Source of the DNA: Elusimicrobiota bacterium
GTDB taxonomy: Bacteria; Elusimicrobiota; Elusimicrobia; UBA1565; UBA9628
Direction: 5' to 3'
Assembly: GCA_003151975.1 (NCBI GenBank)
Contig: PLZD01000025.1
Location: 27,032 to 91,031 of the forward strand
DNA length: 64,000 nucleotides
This document shows positions 41,560 through 50,075 of the stretch, in pieces. The translations under genes were made by a program, and so were the position numbers. The notes under the pieces are model-generated. The model was not told the DNA's origin, did not search any database, and saw nothing but the letters and a program-made list of their open reading frames with translations. Within the stretch, counting starts at the first letter, position 1, and every line of letters begins with the position of its first letter.

Positions 41560-42020
41560 TTTAATTTGACGCCCATCATTTTCTCCAAGCGCGACTTGGA
41601 CAGTCGCAGGGTCACGACACAGCCGTTGTCGGAAGCGAATTCCGATTTGACGATTTCAGCCCCCATGACAATCTCCTTGATGTTGGTCTCCAGATTGGAA
41701 TCAGTCTCCATCGCTTGCCGAACGGTGATTCCGCCTTCCAACGTCACTCCCTTGATCATCGAGAGCATTTCGTATTGCGCTTTAACGATAGCGGCATCGC
41801 GCGCCAGCGCCTTGCGCTGGCTGTCCGAAGTCAAGGACGGGTCGGACGCTCCGATTCCTATGGCCTCGATATACTTGTTTCGGACCGGGTTCTGATCAAT
41901 AACAGCATCCACCGCTCCTTTGTGGACCCGACTCGTCGCCGCTCCGCTGCAGGCCGACATGGCGACAAGACAGCCCAAAGGCGCGGAGAAGATTCGTGCA
42001 AGTGTGCTCTTACTAGGCAT
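41556..42020 (-). CDS. LPP20/FlgP-like lipoprotein
   Basis: The 154-residue product has a lipobox-like MSAC near residue 24. It then has the LPP20-type pattern: YIEAIGIGASDPSL, QRKALARDAAIVKAQYEM, LEGGITVRQAME and MGAEIVKSEFASDNGCVVTLRL. Such proteins form outer-membrane-associated oligomers, for example flagellar FlgP. No flagellar genes are in view. The start at 42020 (ATG) gives the signal peptide; an upstream in-frame start would add 14 residues. It is directly followed by the fusion lipoprotein, which shares the domain type. Confidence 0.75.
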   Translation of the reverse strand: MPSKSTLARIFSAPLGCLVAMSACSGAATSRVHKGAVDAVIDQNPVRNKYIEAIGIGASDPSLTSDSQRKALARDAAIVKAQYEMLSMIKGVTLEGGITVRQAMETDSNLETNIKEIVMGAEIVKSEFASDNGCVVTLRLSKSRLEKMMGVKLK

Positions 42021-42136
42021 ATGCTTTATCCTCTTGCGTCCGTTCGAGATGTTGAAAGGCAAGGTTCCGACGGCGGCGTCAGGAAAGCCTCATACTAAAT
42101 GATAGTCCAACACCCTATGCCGAACCATCCGGAAAC

Positions 42137-42156
42137 CTACGCAACCTGTTGCGTAG
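42137..42156 (-). terminator. Perfect hairpin between hflX and the LPP20 gene
   Basis: CTACGCAAC and GTTGCGTAG pair perfectly across two bases. On the minus strand it is followed by GTTTCCGG, so the T-run is short. It lies about 75 bp after the hflX stop, in a 212 bp gap, and may end the miaB-to-hflX transcript. No gene is seen in the gap. Confidence 0.45.
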
Positions 42157-42232
42157 TTGTCACCGGCAGCGCTCGAAGCCGTCGTCAGGGATTAGAGCCG
42201 GTTGAAGAGGGCGTGGAGATACGGGAAGACCC

Positions 42233-43483
42233 TCATGATTTCACCTTGCTCTTGATGCGGTCCCAGTTCTCGGGGGTCAGGCGCAGGCGATACTTCGCGC
42301 CCTTGCCGTGATGCACGATGGAGAGGACCTGCGCGCATTGCCGAATGTCGGCGTCGAGATGGGCGCTCGCGTGAGGGAGATCGAGTTCGCGCAGAACCCA
42401 GCGCTTGGCGAGCACTTCCTGCAACCGCTCGAGCGCCGCCGGCACGCCCTCGCCGGTCGAGGCCGAGACGAGGATCGCGTCGGGATTGGAAAGCTCCAGT
42501 TCTTTTCGCTCGCGCGGGTCGAGCAGGTCGGCTTTGTTGAAGAGGCGCAGGCGCGGCACGCCCTCGGCCTTGAGCTCTTCCAAGATCTCGCGGACCGAGG
42601 CTTCCTGCTTGGCGCGGCCCGCGGCCGTGGCGTCCGAGACGATCAGCAGACAGTCGGACTGCTGGACTTCTTCCAGCGTCGCGCGGAACGCCGCGACCAA
42701 GGTCGTCGGCAATCTTTGGATGAAGCCGACGGTGTCGGTCACCACGGCACTTGATCCTTCCGGAAGTCTGACCCTGCGTGAGGTGGGATCGAGCGTCGCG
42801 AAGAGTTTGTCGTCGGCGTAGACCTTGGCTTGTCCCTTCGTCAGAGTGTTGAGCAAGGTCGACTTGCCGACGTTGGTGTAGCCCACGAGCGCGACTTGCG
42901 GCATCGGAATCGAGACGCGCAGCTGGCGTCTCACCTCGCGGCCGCGGCGCACGCGCTCGAGGTCCTTCTTCAAATGAAGTATGCGGTACTGAATGTGCCG
43001 CCGCTCGTACTCGAGCTTGCGCTCGCCGGGGCCGCGCGTGCCGATGCCGCCGACCTGCTGCGAGAACGAACGCCACGCGCCCGTCAGGCGCGGCAGCATG
43101 TACGAGAGCTGAGCCAGCTCGACTTGCAGGCGCCCCTCCGCGGTGCGCGCGCGCTGGGCGAAAATGTCGAGGATGAGCCTCGTGCGGTCGATGATCTTGG
43201 CTTTGCAGGATCCTTCGATCGTCTTCTGCTGGCCGGGGGCCAGCTCCATGTCGAAGATGACGGTGCGGATTTTCTGGCGCGCGACGGCGAGCGCGATCTC
43301 CTCGAGCTTGCCCGAGCCGATCAATGAGCCGGGGTTGAATCGAGAAAGGGATTGGGAGAATTCCCCCGCGATCTCGGCTCCCGCCGTCTCGGCCAGGCGC
43401 CGCAGCTCCGCCAGGCTCTCGGTCATGAGGCGCGACTCGGTCTTCAACCCCACGCCGACCAAAACGACGCGCTCTCTTCCCAC
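42233..43483 (-). CDS. hflX: Ribosome-associated GTPase HflX
   Basis: The 416-residue protein has the HflX N-terminal domain (ESLAELRRLAETAG, FNPGSLIGSGKLEEI, ELAPGQQKTIEG), the glycine-rich linker GGIGTRGPGERKLE and the G domain with P-loop GYTNVGKST, DTVGFIQRLP and NKADL. HflX splits stalled ribosomes. The GTG start directly abuts the upstream stop. miaA lies one gene upstream; the miaA-hflX neighbourhood is common in bacteria. Confidence 0.97.
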   Translation of the reverse strand: MGRERVVLVGVGLKTESRLMTESLAELRRLAETAGAEIAGEFSQSLSRFNPGSLIGSGKLEEIALAVARQKIRTVIFDMELAPGQQKTIEGSCKAKIIDRTRLILDIFAQRARTAEGRLQVELAQLSYMLPRLTGAWRSFSQQVGGIGTRGPGERKLEYERRHIQYRILHLKKDLERVRRGREVRRQLRVSIPMPQVALVGYTNVGKSTLLNTLTKGQAKVYADDKLFATLDPTSRRVRLPEGSSAVVTDTVGFIQRLPTTLVAAFRATLEEVQQSDCLLIVSDATAAGRAKQEASVREILEELKAEGVPRLRLFNKADLLDPRERKELELSNPDAILVSASTGEGVPAALERLQEVLAKRWVLRELDLPHASAHLDADIRQCAQVLSIVHHGKGAKYRLRLTPENWDRIKSKVKS

Positions 43484-45034
43484 TTAGTAAAGGAGTGTGG
43501 ACTGGGCTTCTTTCTGCAGCGCGCGCCGCCAGCGCGCCGCGCCGTCGGCCAGCAGATACTCCATCGGCGCGTGGTCGTCGGTCAGCAGAACGGCTTCGTC
43601 GAGCTCGCCTGGCTTTGGCTTGAGCTCGTGCGCGAGCATGAACGCGAGGTTTTCGCGGATGTCGGGGCGCGCGCGCTTGAGGGCGCCTTCGTCGAGCGGC
43701 GCCGACGAGCAGAAAAAAACGACGTTGGCCAGGCCCGCCATCCGGTCGCTCGCGACGAAGACGCGGACTTCGGGGAAGACGGTCTTGAGCGTCTTGTAGG
43801 CGCTGCGCCACGCGGCGCCGCCGGGACCCTCGACCAAGGTCACGAGGTTGATGGCGAGCACGCCGCTGTCATCGAGCCGCGCACGCATGCTCGCAAACGA
43901 CTCCTGCGTGAAGAGGTGATAGGGCGCGAGCTCGGCTCCGAACGCGTCGAGGAAGATCAGGCCGTACCGCCGCTCGGTCCGCTCGAGAAACGTGCGGCCG
44001 TCCTCGATGAAGACGTCTCCCCGCGGCTTGTAGTTGAAATACTTGCGCGCGGCCGCGACGATCTCGGGATCGACTTCGACCGTATCCGTCGTGAGATTGT
44101 AGTGCCGCTCGAGCGCGCCGGACAGCAGCCCCGCGCCGAGGCCGACGACCAGCGCGCGCTTGGCCCCTCCGGCGTTGAGCGCGGCCCACTCCATGCCCTG
44201 CGCGTACTGAGACCTATCTTCCCAGGTGCCGATTTCCGCCATGGACTGGGCCGTGCCGTCGACGAGCAGGTAGCGGTGCGAGTTGGCGTCGTAGATCTTG
44301 ATCTGCCCGTAAGCCGATTCCTTGGTGATCATCATTCTCGTCCCCGCGCTCGGCCAGAAGGCGAGGAGCGCCGCCGCGGCAGCACCCGCCGCGGCCAAGC
44401 GCGTCAGGGCCGCGCGCTCGCGCGAGAGATAGTAGCCGATGCTGCCCATGAGGAAGAGCAGGCAAGCCAGACCCAGCAGCAGCTGGGAGATCGGCATCAT
44501 CGGGATCAGCACGAAGCCCGCTAACGCCGCGCCGACGACGCTGCCCAGCGTCGAGACCGCGTAGGTGTCGCCCGCGCTCTTGCCAATGGAGGCCATCATC
44601 TCGGTGCGCAGCTTGATCGCCAACGGCCCCAAGGCCGACAGCAGGAACAGCGCAGGCGCGATCAACAAAAGCGCGCTGGCCAAGGCGCCCGCTTGGATTC
44701 CGAGGGGCGTCGTCTTTTGAAGGACGAGCATGCGCAGCCCCGGGATCAGCGCGACGGACAGTCCCGCGAGGCACAGCAGCCGCGCGAACAAAGTGAGGTA
44801 GGGGCTCTTGTCGGCCCAGCGCCCGCCGGCGCCGTAGCCGCAGGCTAGCGCGATCAAGGTGACCGTGATGAGCGCCGACCAGCAGTAGAGCGACGCGCCG
44901 TAGTACGGGCTGATGACGCGGGTCCCGACGATCTCGAGCACGAGGGTCGACGCGCCGGCCAGGAAGAGGCTTCCGAGCACGTAGGCGGTCTGACCGTCGG
45001 TGAGATTCTTAACGGGCGAGGGCAGGCGTGACAT
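43484..45034 (-). CDS. Multi-pass membrane protein fused to spermidine-synthase-like domain
   Basis: The 516-residue protein has about seven membrane segments (residues 15-225, e.g. GSLFLAGASTLVLEIVGTRVI). A C-terminal Rossmann domain of the aminopropyltransferase type follows: YGQIKIYD, LLVDGTAQS, LVVGLGAGLLSGAL, TVEVDPEIVAAARKYF and DAFGAELAPYHLFTQE. Such fusions are widespread but the product has rarely been shown to be a polyamine. It overlaps miaA by 26 bp. Confidence 0.85.
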   Translation of the reverse strand: MSRLPSPVKNLTDGQTAYVLGSLFLAGASTLVLEIVGTRVISPYYGASLYCWSALITVTLIALACGYGAGGRWADKSPYLTLFARLLCLAGLSVALIPGLRMLVLQKTTPLGIQAGALASALLLIAPALFLLSALGPLAIKLRTEMMASIGKSAGDTYAVSTLGSVVGAALAGFVLIPMMPISQLLLGLACLLFLMGSIGYYLSRERAALTRLAAAGAAAAALLAFWPSAGTRMMITKESAYGQIKIYDANSHRYLLVDGTAQSMAEIGTWEDRSQYAQGMEWAALNAGGAKRALVVGLGAGLLSGALERHYNLTTDTVEVDPEIVAAARKYFNYKPRGDVFIEDGRTFLERTERRYGLIFLDAFGAELAPYHLFTQESFASMRARLDDSGVLAINLVTLVEGPGGAAWRSAYKTLKTVFPEVRVFVASDRMAGLANVVFFCSSAPLDEGALKRARPDIRENLAFMLAHELKPKPGELDEAVLLTDDHAPMEYLLADGAARWRRALQKEAQSTLLY

Positions 45035-45971
45035 GGAGCGCCTCCAACGCCTTGGCGACCATCGCGTCGAGCGGGCCGCCGGGGATGACGCGCGCGCCCG
45101 GCGTTTGGTTTTTGAACCAGGTGCGCTGGCGCTTGGCGTATTGATTGGTCGACCGGATCAGCAGGGCGAGGCCTTCGTCGCGGGAGAGCTCCCCTTTCGA
45201 AACCGAAATCGCCTCGCGGTAGCCGAGGCTTTGGAATCCGGGTTCCGCGCCCGAAAATCCCGCGGCGAGCAAGCGCTTGGTTTCTTCGAGCATGTCCGGC
45301 CACATGCGCTCGGCGCGGAGTTTGACGCGCGCCTTGAGCTCATCGTTGGGCCAGTCGATGAGAAAGAAAACGGCATTCGCGGAGGATTTTTTATCCCGAG
45401 TCCAGAAGCTCGAGATCGGCTTGCCGGTCAGCTCGTAGACCTCGAGCGCGCGCAGCACGCGCTGGATGTTGTTGGCCGGAATCGCGGCGGCGGCCGCAGG
45501 ATCGATTTTGGAGAGACGCTCGTGCAGAGCGCTGCGCCCCTCTTCCTTGGCGGCGGCGGTCAAGCGTTCCCGTATCTTCGGATCGCTGGGCGGCATCTCG
45601 GAGAGGCCCTCGAGCAAGGCGCGCACGTAAAGCCCGGTGCCGCCCGCGACGATGGGTACGCGGCCGCGGCCCTTGATCTGGGCGAGGACTTCCCCCGCCA
45701 GCCGCGCGAAGCGGCCGGCGTCGAAGGTCTCAGCGGGATCGGCGACATCGACGAGGTGATAGGCGATTCCCTCGACGAGGCCCTGGGCGTCGCGGCTAGG
45801 CTTGGCGGTGCCCGCATCGAGCCTGCGATAGACTTGGCGCGAATCGGCCGAGATTACTTCGCCGCCCAGCGCGCGCGCCAACGCGACGGCGAGCTCCGTC
45901 TTGCCCGAAGCGGTGGGCCCGACGACGGCGACTACTTGGTCCAATACGGCCCCTTTTGGGGCTTGGCGCAT
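45009..45971 (-). CDS. miaA: tRNA dimethylallyltransferase
   Basis: The 320-residue protein adds a dimethylallyl group to A37 of tRNAs reading UNN codons. VVGPTASGKTELAVALA is the P-loop, and ISADSRQVYRRLDAGTAKP, VPIVAGGTGLYVRALLEGL and NNIQRVLRALEVYELTGKPIS are family landmarks. The ATG at 45971 gives the usual length; a TTG nine codons later is possible. miaB, the next enzyme on the same nucleotide, is two genes upstream on the same strand. Confidence 0.96.
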   Translation of the reverse strand: MRQAPKGAVLDQVVAVVGPTASGKTELAVALARALGGEVISADSRQVYRRLDAGTAKPSRDAQGLVEGIAYHLVDVADPAETFDAGRFARLAGEVLAQIKGRGRVPIVAGGTGLYVRALLEGLSEMPPSDPKIRERLTAAAKEEGRSALHERLSKIDPAAAAAIPANNIQRVLRALEVYELTGKPISSFWTRDKKSSANAVFFLIDWPNDELKARVKLRAERMWPDMLEETKRLLAAGFSGAEPGFQSLGYREAISVSKGELSRDEGLALLIRSTNQYAKRQRTWFKNQTPGARVIPGGPLDAMVAKALEALHVTPALAR

Positions 45972-46429
45972 AGGGCTTGGAACTTGCACGTGGGCACGCA
46001 GGCCTCGGGCAGCTTCAGGGCGACGCGGATGTCGCAGTCCAGGTTGTCGTGCGCGAGACGGTCGATGCTGATCTGATGCTTCCGCGAGATTTTCCGAAAC
46101 GCGATGCCGACGTTGTAGGTCTCCCCTTTTTGGCTGATGCGCACCACCTGGCCCTGGACGGCGACGTCGGAGAGCCCTGGGATGTTGAGCACCATGTCCA
46201 AGGTCTTGGTCTTGGGCGGGGCCATGAAGAGGATCAGCGACATGCCGCCGGCGGAGAGATCGGTGAGGATCGCGGGCTGGCTCTTGGGCGGGTTGGGCGC
46301 GTCGTGCGCGTGGCGCACGATCTTCGAGGAATCGATGTTGATATTGATCGGCTCGACCATGCGCTCGACGACCGCGAAACGCGGATGGCGGCGGCGGTCC
46401 TGTCCCGGCTTTGCGTTCTTAGGGCTCAT
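45932..46429 (-). CDS. PilZ-domain protein with C-terminal cysteines
   Basis: The 165-residue product has the c-di-GMP-binding signature of PilZ domains: RRRHPRFAV (RxxxR type) at the N-terminus and DLSAGGMSL (D/NxSxxG) at about residue 58. The last 45 residues carry four cysteines (DCDIRV, ACVPTC, ALC), which could bind metal. It sits between miaB and miaA and overlaps both (11 bp and 40 bp), so the three are translated together. A link between c-di-GMP and tRNA modification is inference. Confidence 0.85.
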   Translation of the reverse strand: MSPKNAKPGQDRRRHPRFAVVERMVEPININIDSSKIVRHAHDAPNPPKSQPAILTDLSAGGMSLILFMAPPKTKTLDMVLNIPGLSDVAVQGQVVRISQKGETYNVGIAFRKISRKHQISIDRLAHDNLDCDIRVALKLPEACVPTCKFQALCAKPQKGPYWTK

Positions 46430-47702
46430 TGGATTCTCCCACGAGTAATCGGCGCGCGGCGCCTGCGATCTTGACCTTGAGCAATTCCCCCGGCGTGGAG
46501 CGACCGCTCCATTTGACCTTGTACCCTCCGCGCGTGCGGCCGAAGCCGCTGTCCTCGCAAAGGACCTCCAGAGTCTTTCCGACTTGCGACTTCAAAGCTT
46601 CTTCCGTGAGCGTGTCGCAGAGCGCGTTGAGCCGAGCCAGGCGCTCTTCCTTGACCTCGCGCGGCACGTCGTCTTGCGTCTTCGCGCTTTCGGTCCCTTC
46701 CCTCGGTGAGTACTTGAAGCAGTACGCCGACGCGGGCCGGAGCTCCGACACGAGAGAGAGCGTCCGCTCGAAATCCTCGTCGCTCTCCGAGGGGAATCCT
46801 ACAATAATGTCCGTCGACAAGACAATGCCGGGGATCGCGCGGCGCAGCGACTGGGCTTGGGCCAGAAGCGAGCCGCTCGTGTAGTTGCGCCGCATGAGCT
46901 TGAGCACGCGGTCCGAGCCCGATTGCGCGGGCAGATGCAACTGTTCGCAAACGCTCGGGCATTCGGCCATAGCGGCCATCATGCGCTCATCGACGTAGTG
47001 CGGGTGCGGGCTCATGAAGCGAACGCGCGCGAGATCCGGCGTCTTGTCGACGAGGCGGAGCAGTTCGGGGAATCTCACGGGGGAGCCGTCGATTTCTGAC
47101 GAGTAGCTGTTGACGGTCTGTCCGAGCAGGAGGAGCTCCTTGGCGCCGGCGTCGACTTTGCTGCGGGCTTCCTTTAATATCGCCTCGGCCGGGCGGTAGA
47201 GCTCGCGCCCGCGCACGCTCGGCACGATGCAGTAGGTGCAGGTGTAATTGCAGCCGCGCATGATGGTCAGATGAGAACAGACGGCGGACGCCGCGGGAAT
47301 ATCCGCCTCCTTGAAGGCCTCTCTCGATTCGGTCATCGCGTCGAAGCGGTCGCCGAGCGCCCGCTCGACGAGCTGCGGGAAGCTCTCGATGGATTTTGCG
47401 CCCGCGACGAAATCGACGTGCGGGAAGCGCTTGCGCAGGGACTCTCCGAGCCGCTCGGCGGCGCAGCCGGCGACGATGAGCACGCGGCGCGGGTCTTGCT
47501 GCTTCCACGGTTTGAGCGAGCCGATCAGCGAGAGAGCGCGATGCTCGGCGTGGTCGCGCACGGTGCAAGTCGAGATCAGGATCGCGTCGGCGTCTTCGGG
47601 AACTCGGGCGGGACGGAAACCTCTGGCCTGGAGGGTCTGGGACATTTCCTCGCCGTCGGCCTCGGACATCTGGCATCCGAGGGCGATGGTGTGGAGTTTC
47701 AC
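46419..47702 (-). CDS. miaB: tRNA-2-methylthio-N6-dimethylallyladenosine synthase
   Basis: The 427-residue radical SAM enzyme adds the methylthio group to i6A37 made by MiaA. The N-terminal domain has IALGCQMSEADGEEM and the STCTVRDHAEHRALS cysteine. The SAM-cluster motif CNYTCTYCIVP gives CxxxCxxC, followed by TDIIVGFPSESDEDF and a C-terminal TRAM domain (TRGGYKVKWSG). The GTG start overlaps the stop of the small upstream gene. Assignment to MiaB rather than MtaB or RimO rests on these motifs and on miaA nearby. Confidence 0.94.
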   Translation of the reverse strand: MKLHTIALGCQMSEADGEEMSQTLQARGFRPARVPEDADAILISTCTVRDHAEHRALSLIGSLKPWKQQDPRRVLIVAGCAAERLGESLRKRFPHVDFVAGAKSIESFPQLVERALGDRFDAMTESREAFKEADIPAASAVCSHLTIMRGCNYTCTYCIVPSVRGRELYRPAEAILKEARSKVDAGAKELLLLGQTVNSYSSEIDGSPVRFPELLRLVDKTPDLARVRFMSPHPHYVDERMMAAMAECPSVCEQLHLPAQSGSDRVLKLMRRNYTSGSLLAQAQSLRRAIPGIVLSTDIIVGFPSESDEDFERTLSLVSELRPASAYCFKYSPREGTESAKTQDDVPREVKEERLARLNALCDTLTEEALKSQVGKTLEVLCEDSGFGRTRGGYKVKWSGRSTPGELLKVKIAGAARRLLVGESNEP

Positions 47703-47887
47703 CGTTTGCGCCGCTGCGTGCGCGACTGCCGCTCCGGCTCGTGCGAGGGATTGTTCCCTGGCGAGATCTCGAGCAGCGCGTGCAGAGCCTCGACGACCTT
47801 GCGGCGGCCTTCGGGCTTGAGCGGCGCCATCGCCGTGAGCACGGCCGCGAGGGCTTTGAATTCCGGAAGCTTCGTGAAATCTTTCAT
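47699..47887 (-). CDS. Small protein, unknown function
   Basis: The 62-residue product is helical (LPEFKALAAVLTAM, then GRRKVVEALHALLE) with a very basic tail. Its stop overlaps the miaB start by four bases, and its ATG lies 14 bp after the ASCH gene. Tight packing supports a real gene. I do not recognise it. Confidence 0.6.
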   Translation of the reverse strand: MKDFTKLPEFKALAAVLTAMAPLKPEGRRKVVEALHALLEISPGNNPSHEPERQSRTQRRKR

Positions 47888-47900
47888 GGAGTTTTCCTTG

Positions 47901-48284
47901 CTAGCGGCCGGCCTTGCGGTCGGTCAGCTGAAAATGGATGACGCGCATCTCCTCGTCGGGACGCAGCTCCCGGCCGTTGGCGAAGGCGACGCTTTTCTTT
48001 AGTTCCTCGAGCGTCGTTCCTTCGCGCGAGGCCAGGTCCTCGTCGAAACCGCCGAAGGGCCGCAGCTCGACGGCGGTGACGACCAGCCCGGCCCGAACCT
48101 TCCCGTGCTTGTCGACGAGTTCGAGTTGGTCGCCGACCTTGAGGCCCGCGTCTTCGGGATCGTACGAAGGGCACGAGGTGGCGGTCTTGCGCCCGGAGAC
48201 GATGGCCTCGATGAGCTTCTCGCCGAGCCCGCCGTCGCCGTACCAGCCGAACTTGAATTTCTTAGCGCTCGTCGTCTTCGCCAT
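47901..48284 (-). CDS. ASCH-domain protein
   Basis: The 127-residue product fits the ASCH fold, related to PUA RNA-binding domains: KFGWYGDGGLGEKLIEAIVSGRKTATS, VGDQLELVDKHGKVRAGLVVTAVELRPF and a final MRVIHFQLTD strand. Some members bind RNA or hydrolyse modified cytidines (YqfB type). Its place upstream of miaB and miaA fits an RNA-related role, which is inference. Confidence 0.85.
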   Translation of the reverse strand: MAKTTSAKKFKFGWYGDGGLGEKLIEAIVSGRKTATSCPSYDPEDAGLKVGDQLELVDKHGKVRAGLVVTAVELRPFGGFDEDLASREGTTLEELKKSVAFANGRELRPDEEMRVIHFQLTDRKAGR

Positions 48285-48302
48285 CGGCTGATTATATCAA
48301 AT

Positions 48303-50075
48303 TCACGATTTGGGAACGGCGGTGGTCAGGATATCCCTGAGCGGCACGGCGTCGGGAGCCCGGTCGACGGTGCCGGGACCCGCGGCGTCGACCGCCGGCC
48401 CTTGCAGCTGAGGGCGCCAAGAGTCTGTATCCCGGATGAAGCCTTCGAGTTCCGGGTCCTGAAGCCGGGCTTCGGGCGTGAGGTTCTTGAGCAGGCTGGA
48501 ATTGTCGACCGCGATGAACTGGTCGCTCGCCAGCACCAGAAGAGCTCCTGGGAACTGAAAGGCGCCGATCTCCTTAAATTCGTCGCGGACCCCGCGCGTC
48601 AGACGCGCCAGCGAGGGCACGAACCAAGGCCGCGGCGCCCGGACGGCCAGCACGCCATAGGGCTTGAGCCGCGCATGCCAATTTTTGAAGGCCTCGCGGG
48701 TCGTCTCGCGCGCGGCATCCATGCCGTGCAAAGGGACCGGAACCTCGACGACAATGACGTCGTAGGAGGGGCCCGGCTTGGAAACCAAGCGCGTTTCCTT
48801 GGGCAGCTTCCACCGGCCGGAAGAGAAGGCCTGCCGCAGCGGGTCCGCGGATTTCACCCGATCGAGCACGTCGACGCGCGCCCCGTGGCTGGCGGCAGCG
48901 TCGATCGTGAGCGGATTCAAAGCGCCGACTATGAGGACATCGCGCAGTTCGTCCTCGCGATGCGCGAGCAAGGGAAGATGCGCCTCCAGCGCGGCCGCCT
49001 GGTAGCCGTTGGCGTCCACGACGCCGTCTTCGACCGTGACGATGAGTCCTGTGGAGAATTGATACGCCCCGAGCGCCCGCGGCCCGCGCTCGTCGAGATA
49101 AAGGAAATGCCCGCCCGGATAGGCCGCGTTCAGGCGGTTGAGCCAGATGTCCCTCAAGGGATCTCCGCAGAACGCCGCGGCTAAGAGTCCCAGGGCGCCG
49201 ACGCCCGCCAGAAGCCTCGGAGCGAGCGACTCTCGCTGGGCCCATCCGCGCCCGTGGCGCCAGGCTCCGTAGACGACCAACGCGGCGCCCTCCAAGGCGG
49301 CCGCACGCGCGGGTCCGATGGCGCCGGTGAGCCAGGCGGAGCAAGGGATGAGCGCGAACGCGGCCAGCCGCCGGACGAGGCTCGATTCAGACATCTCTTC
49401 CTCGGCGACTGTCAGCGGCAGCACGCACGCGGCCGCCGCCAGGGCGGATTGCCCGCCGAGAGCGACGAGGTCCCCAAAGCCGCGCAGCGGAGCTTGGAGG
49501 AATGTCGGGTCTCCCGCGTTGATTCCCGCGAACCGCAGGAAATGCGGCGCGGCCGCGAACGCGGCGCCGGAGACGATCGCGCACGCGGGCAGCGCCGCCA
49601 AGCCGGGAGATCGGACTCGGCGGCCAATGGCCGCGCCCAATCCCGCTCCGGCGATGACCGAAGCCAGGCCGAGTATCGGGCTGCCTAAGAGCAGCGAGAC
49701 CATGCGCACCAGCGGGATCGATGCCGCGCAGACGAGCGGAAGAAGCCGCTCGTCGCCGCCGGTTCCCGCGGCGCCGCGGCGCCGGAAGCCCCATGCGGCG
49801 GCCAGCGTGAATACGAATAGGACGGCGCTCGCGCCCGCCAGGGGCAGGAGAGCTGCGCCCGCGAGGCCTCCCGCCGCGGCCGCGAGCCCAGCAGACGCGC
49901 TGCCTCCGGCCTCGGCGCGCGCGAGCGCTGCCGCCGCGCAGATGACGGTGAGCGTCAGGGCCGCGGCCCAATTCGGGTCGGCCCCGCGCATCACGAGCGC
50001 GTACACCAACGCCGGCGCAAGACCTGCGAGGCCCGCCGCGAGCGCGGGATTCACGCCCCGGCCTTTTTCGAGCAT
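48303..50075 (-). CDS. Large membrane protein with degenerate spermidine-synthase-like C-terminus
   Basis: The 590-residue product has about ten hydrophobic Ala/Gly-rich segments (residues 10-300). A soluble part then shows a Rossmann-like pattern: DVLIVGALNPLTIDAAASHGARVDVLDRV, YDVIVVEVPVPLHG and FKNWHARLKPYGVLAVR. The glycine-rich SAM loop is eroded (VGALNPLT), so catalysis is doubtful. It is a distant relative of the 43484 protein. The ATG at 50075 overlaps the fur end by 25 bp. Confidence 0.72.
   Translation of the reverse strand: MLEKGRGVNPALAAGLAGLAPALVYALVMRGADPNWAAALTLTVICAAAALARAEAGGSASAGLAAAAGGLAGAALLPLAGASAVLFVFTLAAAWGFRRRGAAGTGGDERLLPLVCAASIPLVRMVSLLLGSPILGLASVIAGAGLGAAIGRRVRSPGLAALPACAIVSGAAFAAAPHFLRFAGINAGDPTFLQAPLRGFGDLVALGGQSALAAAACVLPLTVAEEEMSESSLVRRLAAFALIPCSAWLTGAIGPARAAALEGAALVVYGAWRHGRGWAQRESLAPRLLAGVGALGLLAAAFCGDPLRDIWLNRLNAAYPGGHFLYLDERGPRALGAYQFSTGLIVTVEDGVVDANGYQAAALEAHLPLLAHREDELRDVLIVGALNPLTIDAAASHGARVDVLDRVKSADPLRQAFSSGRWKLPKETRLVSKPGPSYDVIVVEVPVPLHGMDAARETTREAFKNWHARLKPYGVLAVRAPRPWFVPSLARLTRGVRDEFKEIGAFQFPGALLVLASDQFIAVDNSSLLKNLTPEARLQDPELEGFIRDTDSWRPQLQGPAVDAAGPGTVDRAPDAVPLRDILTTAVPKS

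Noticed and set aside
42192..43811. 539-codon minus-strand frame over hflX
   Set aside because: Arg/Ala-rich translation typical of a shadow in GC-rich DNA. The hflX frame carries clear domains.
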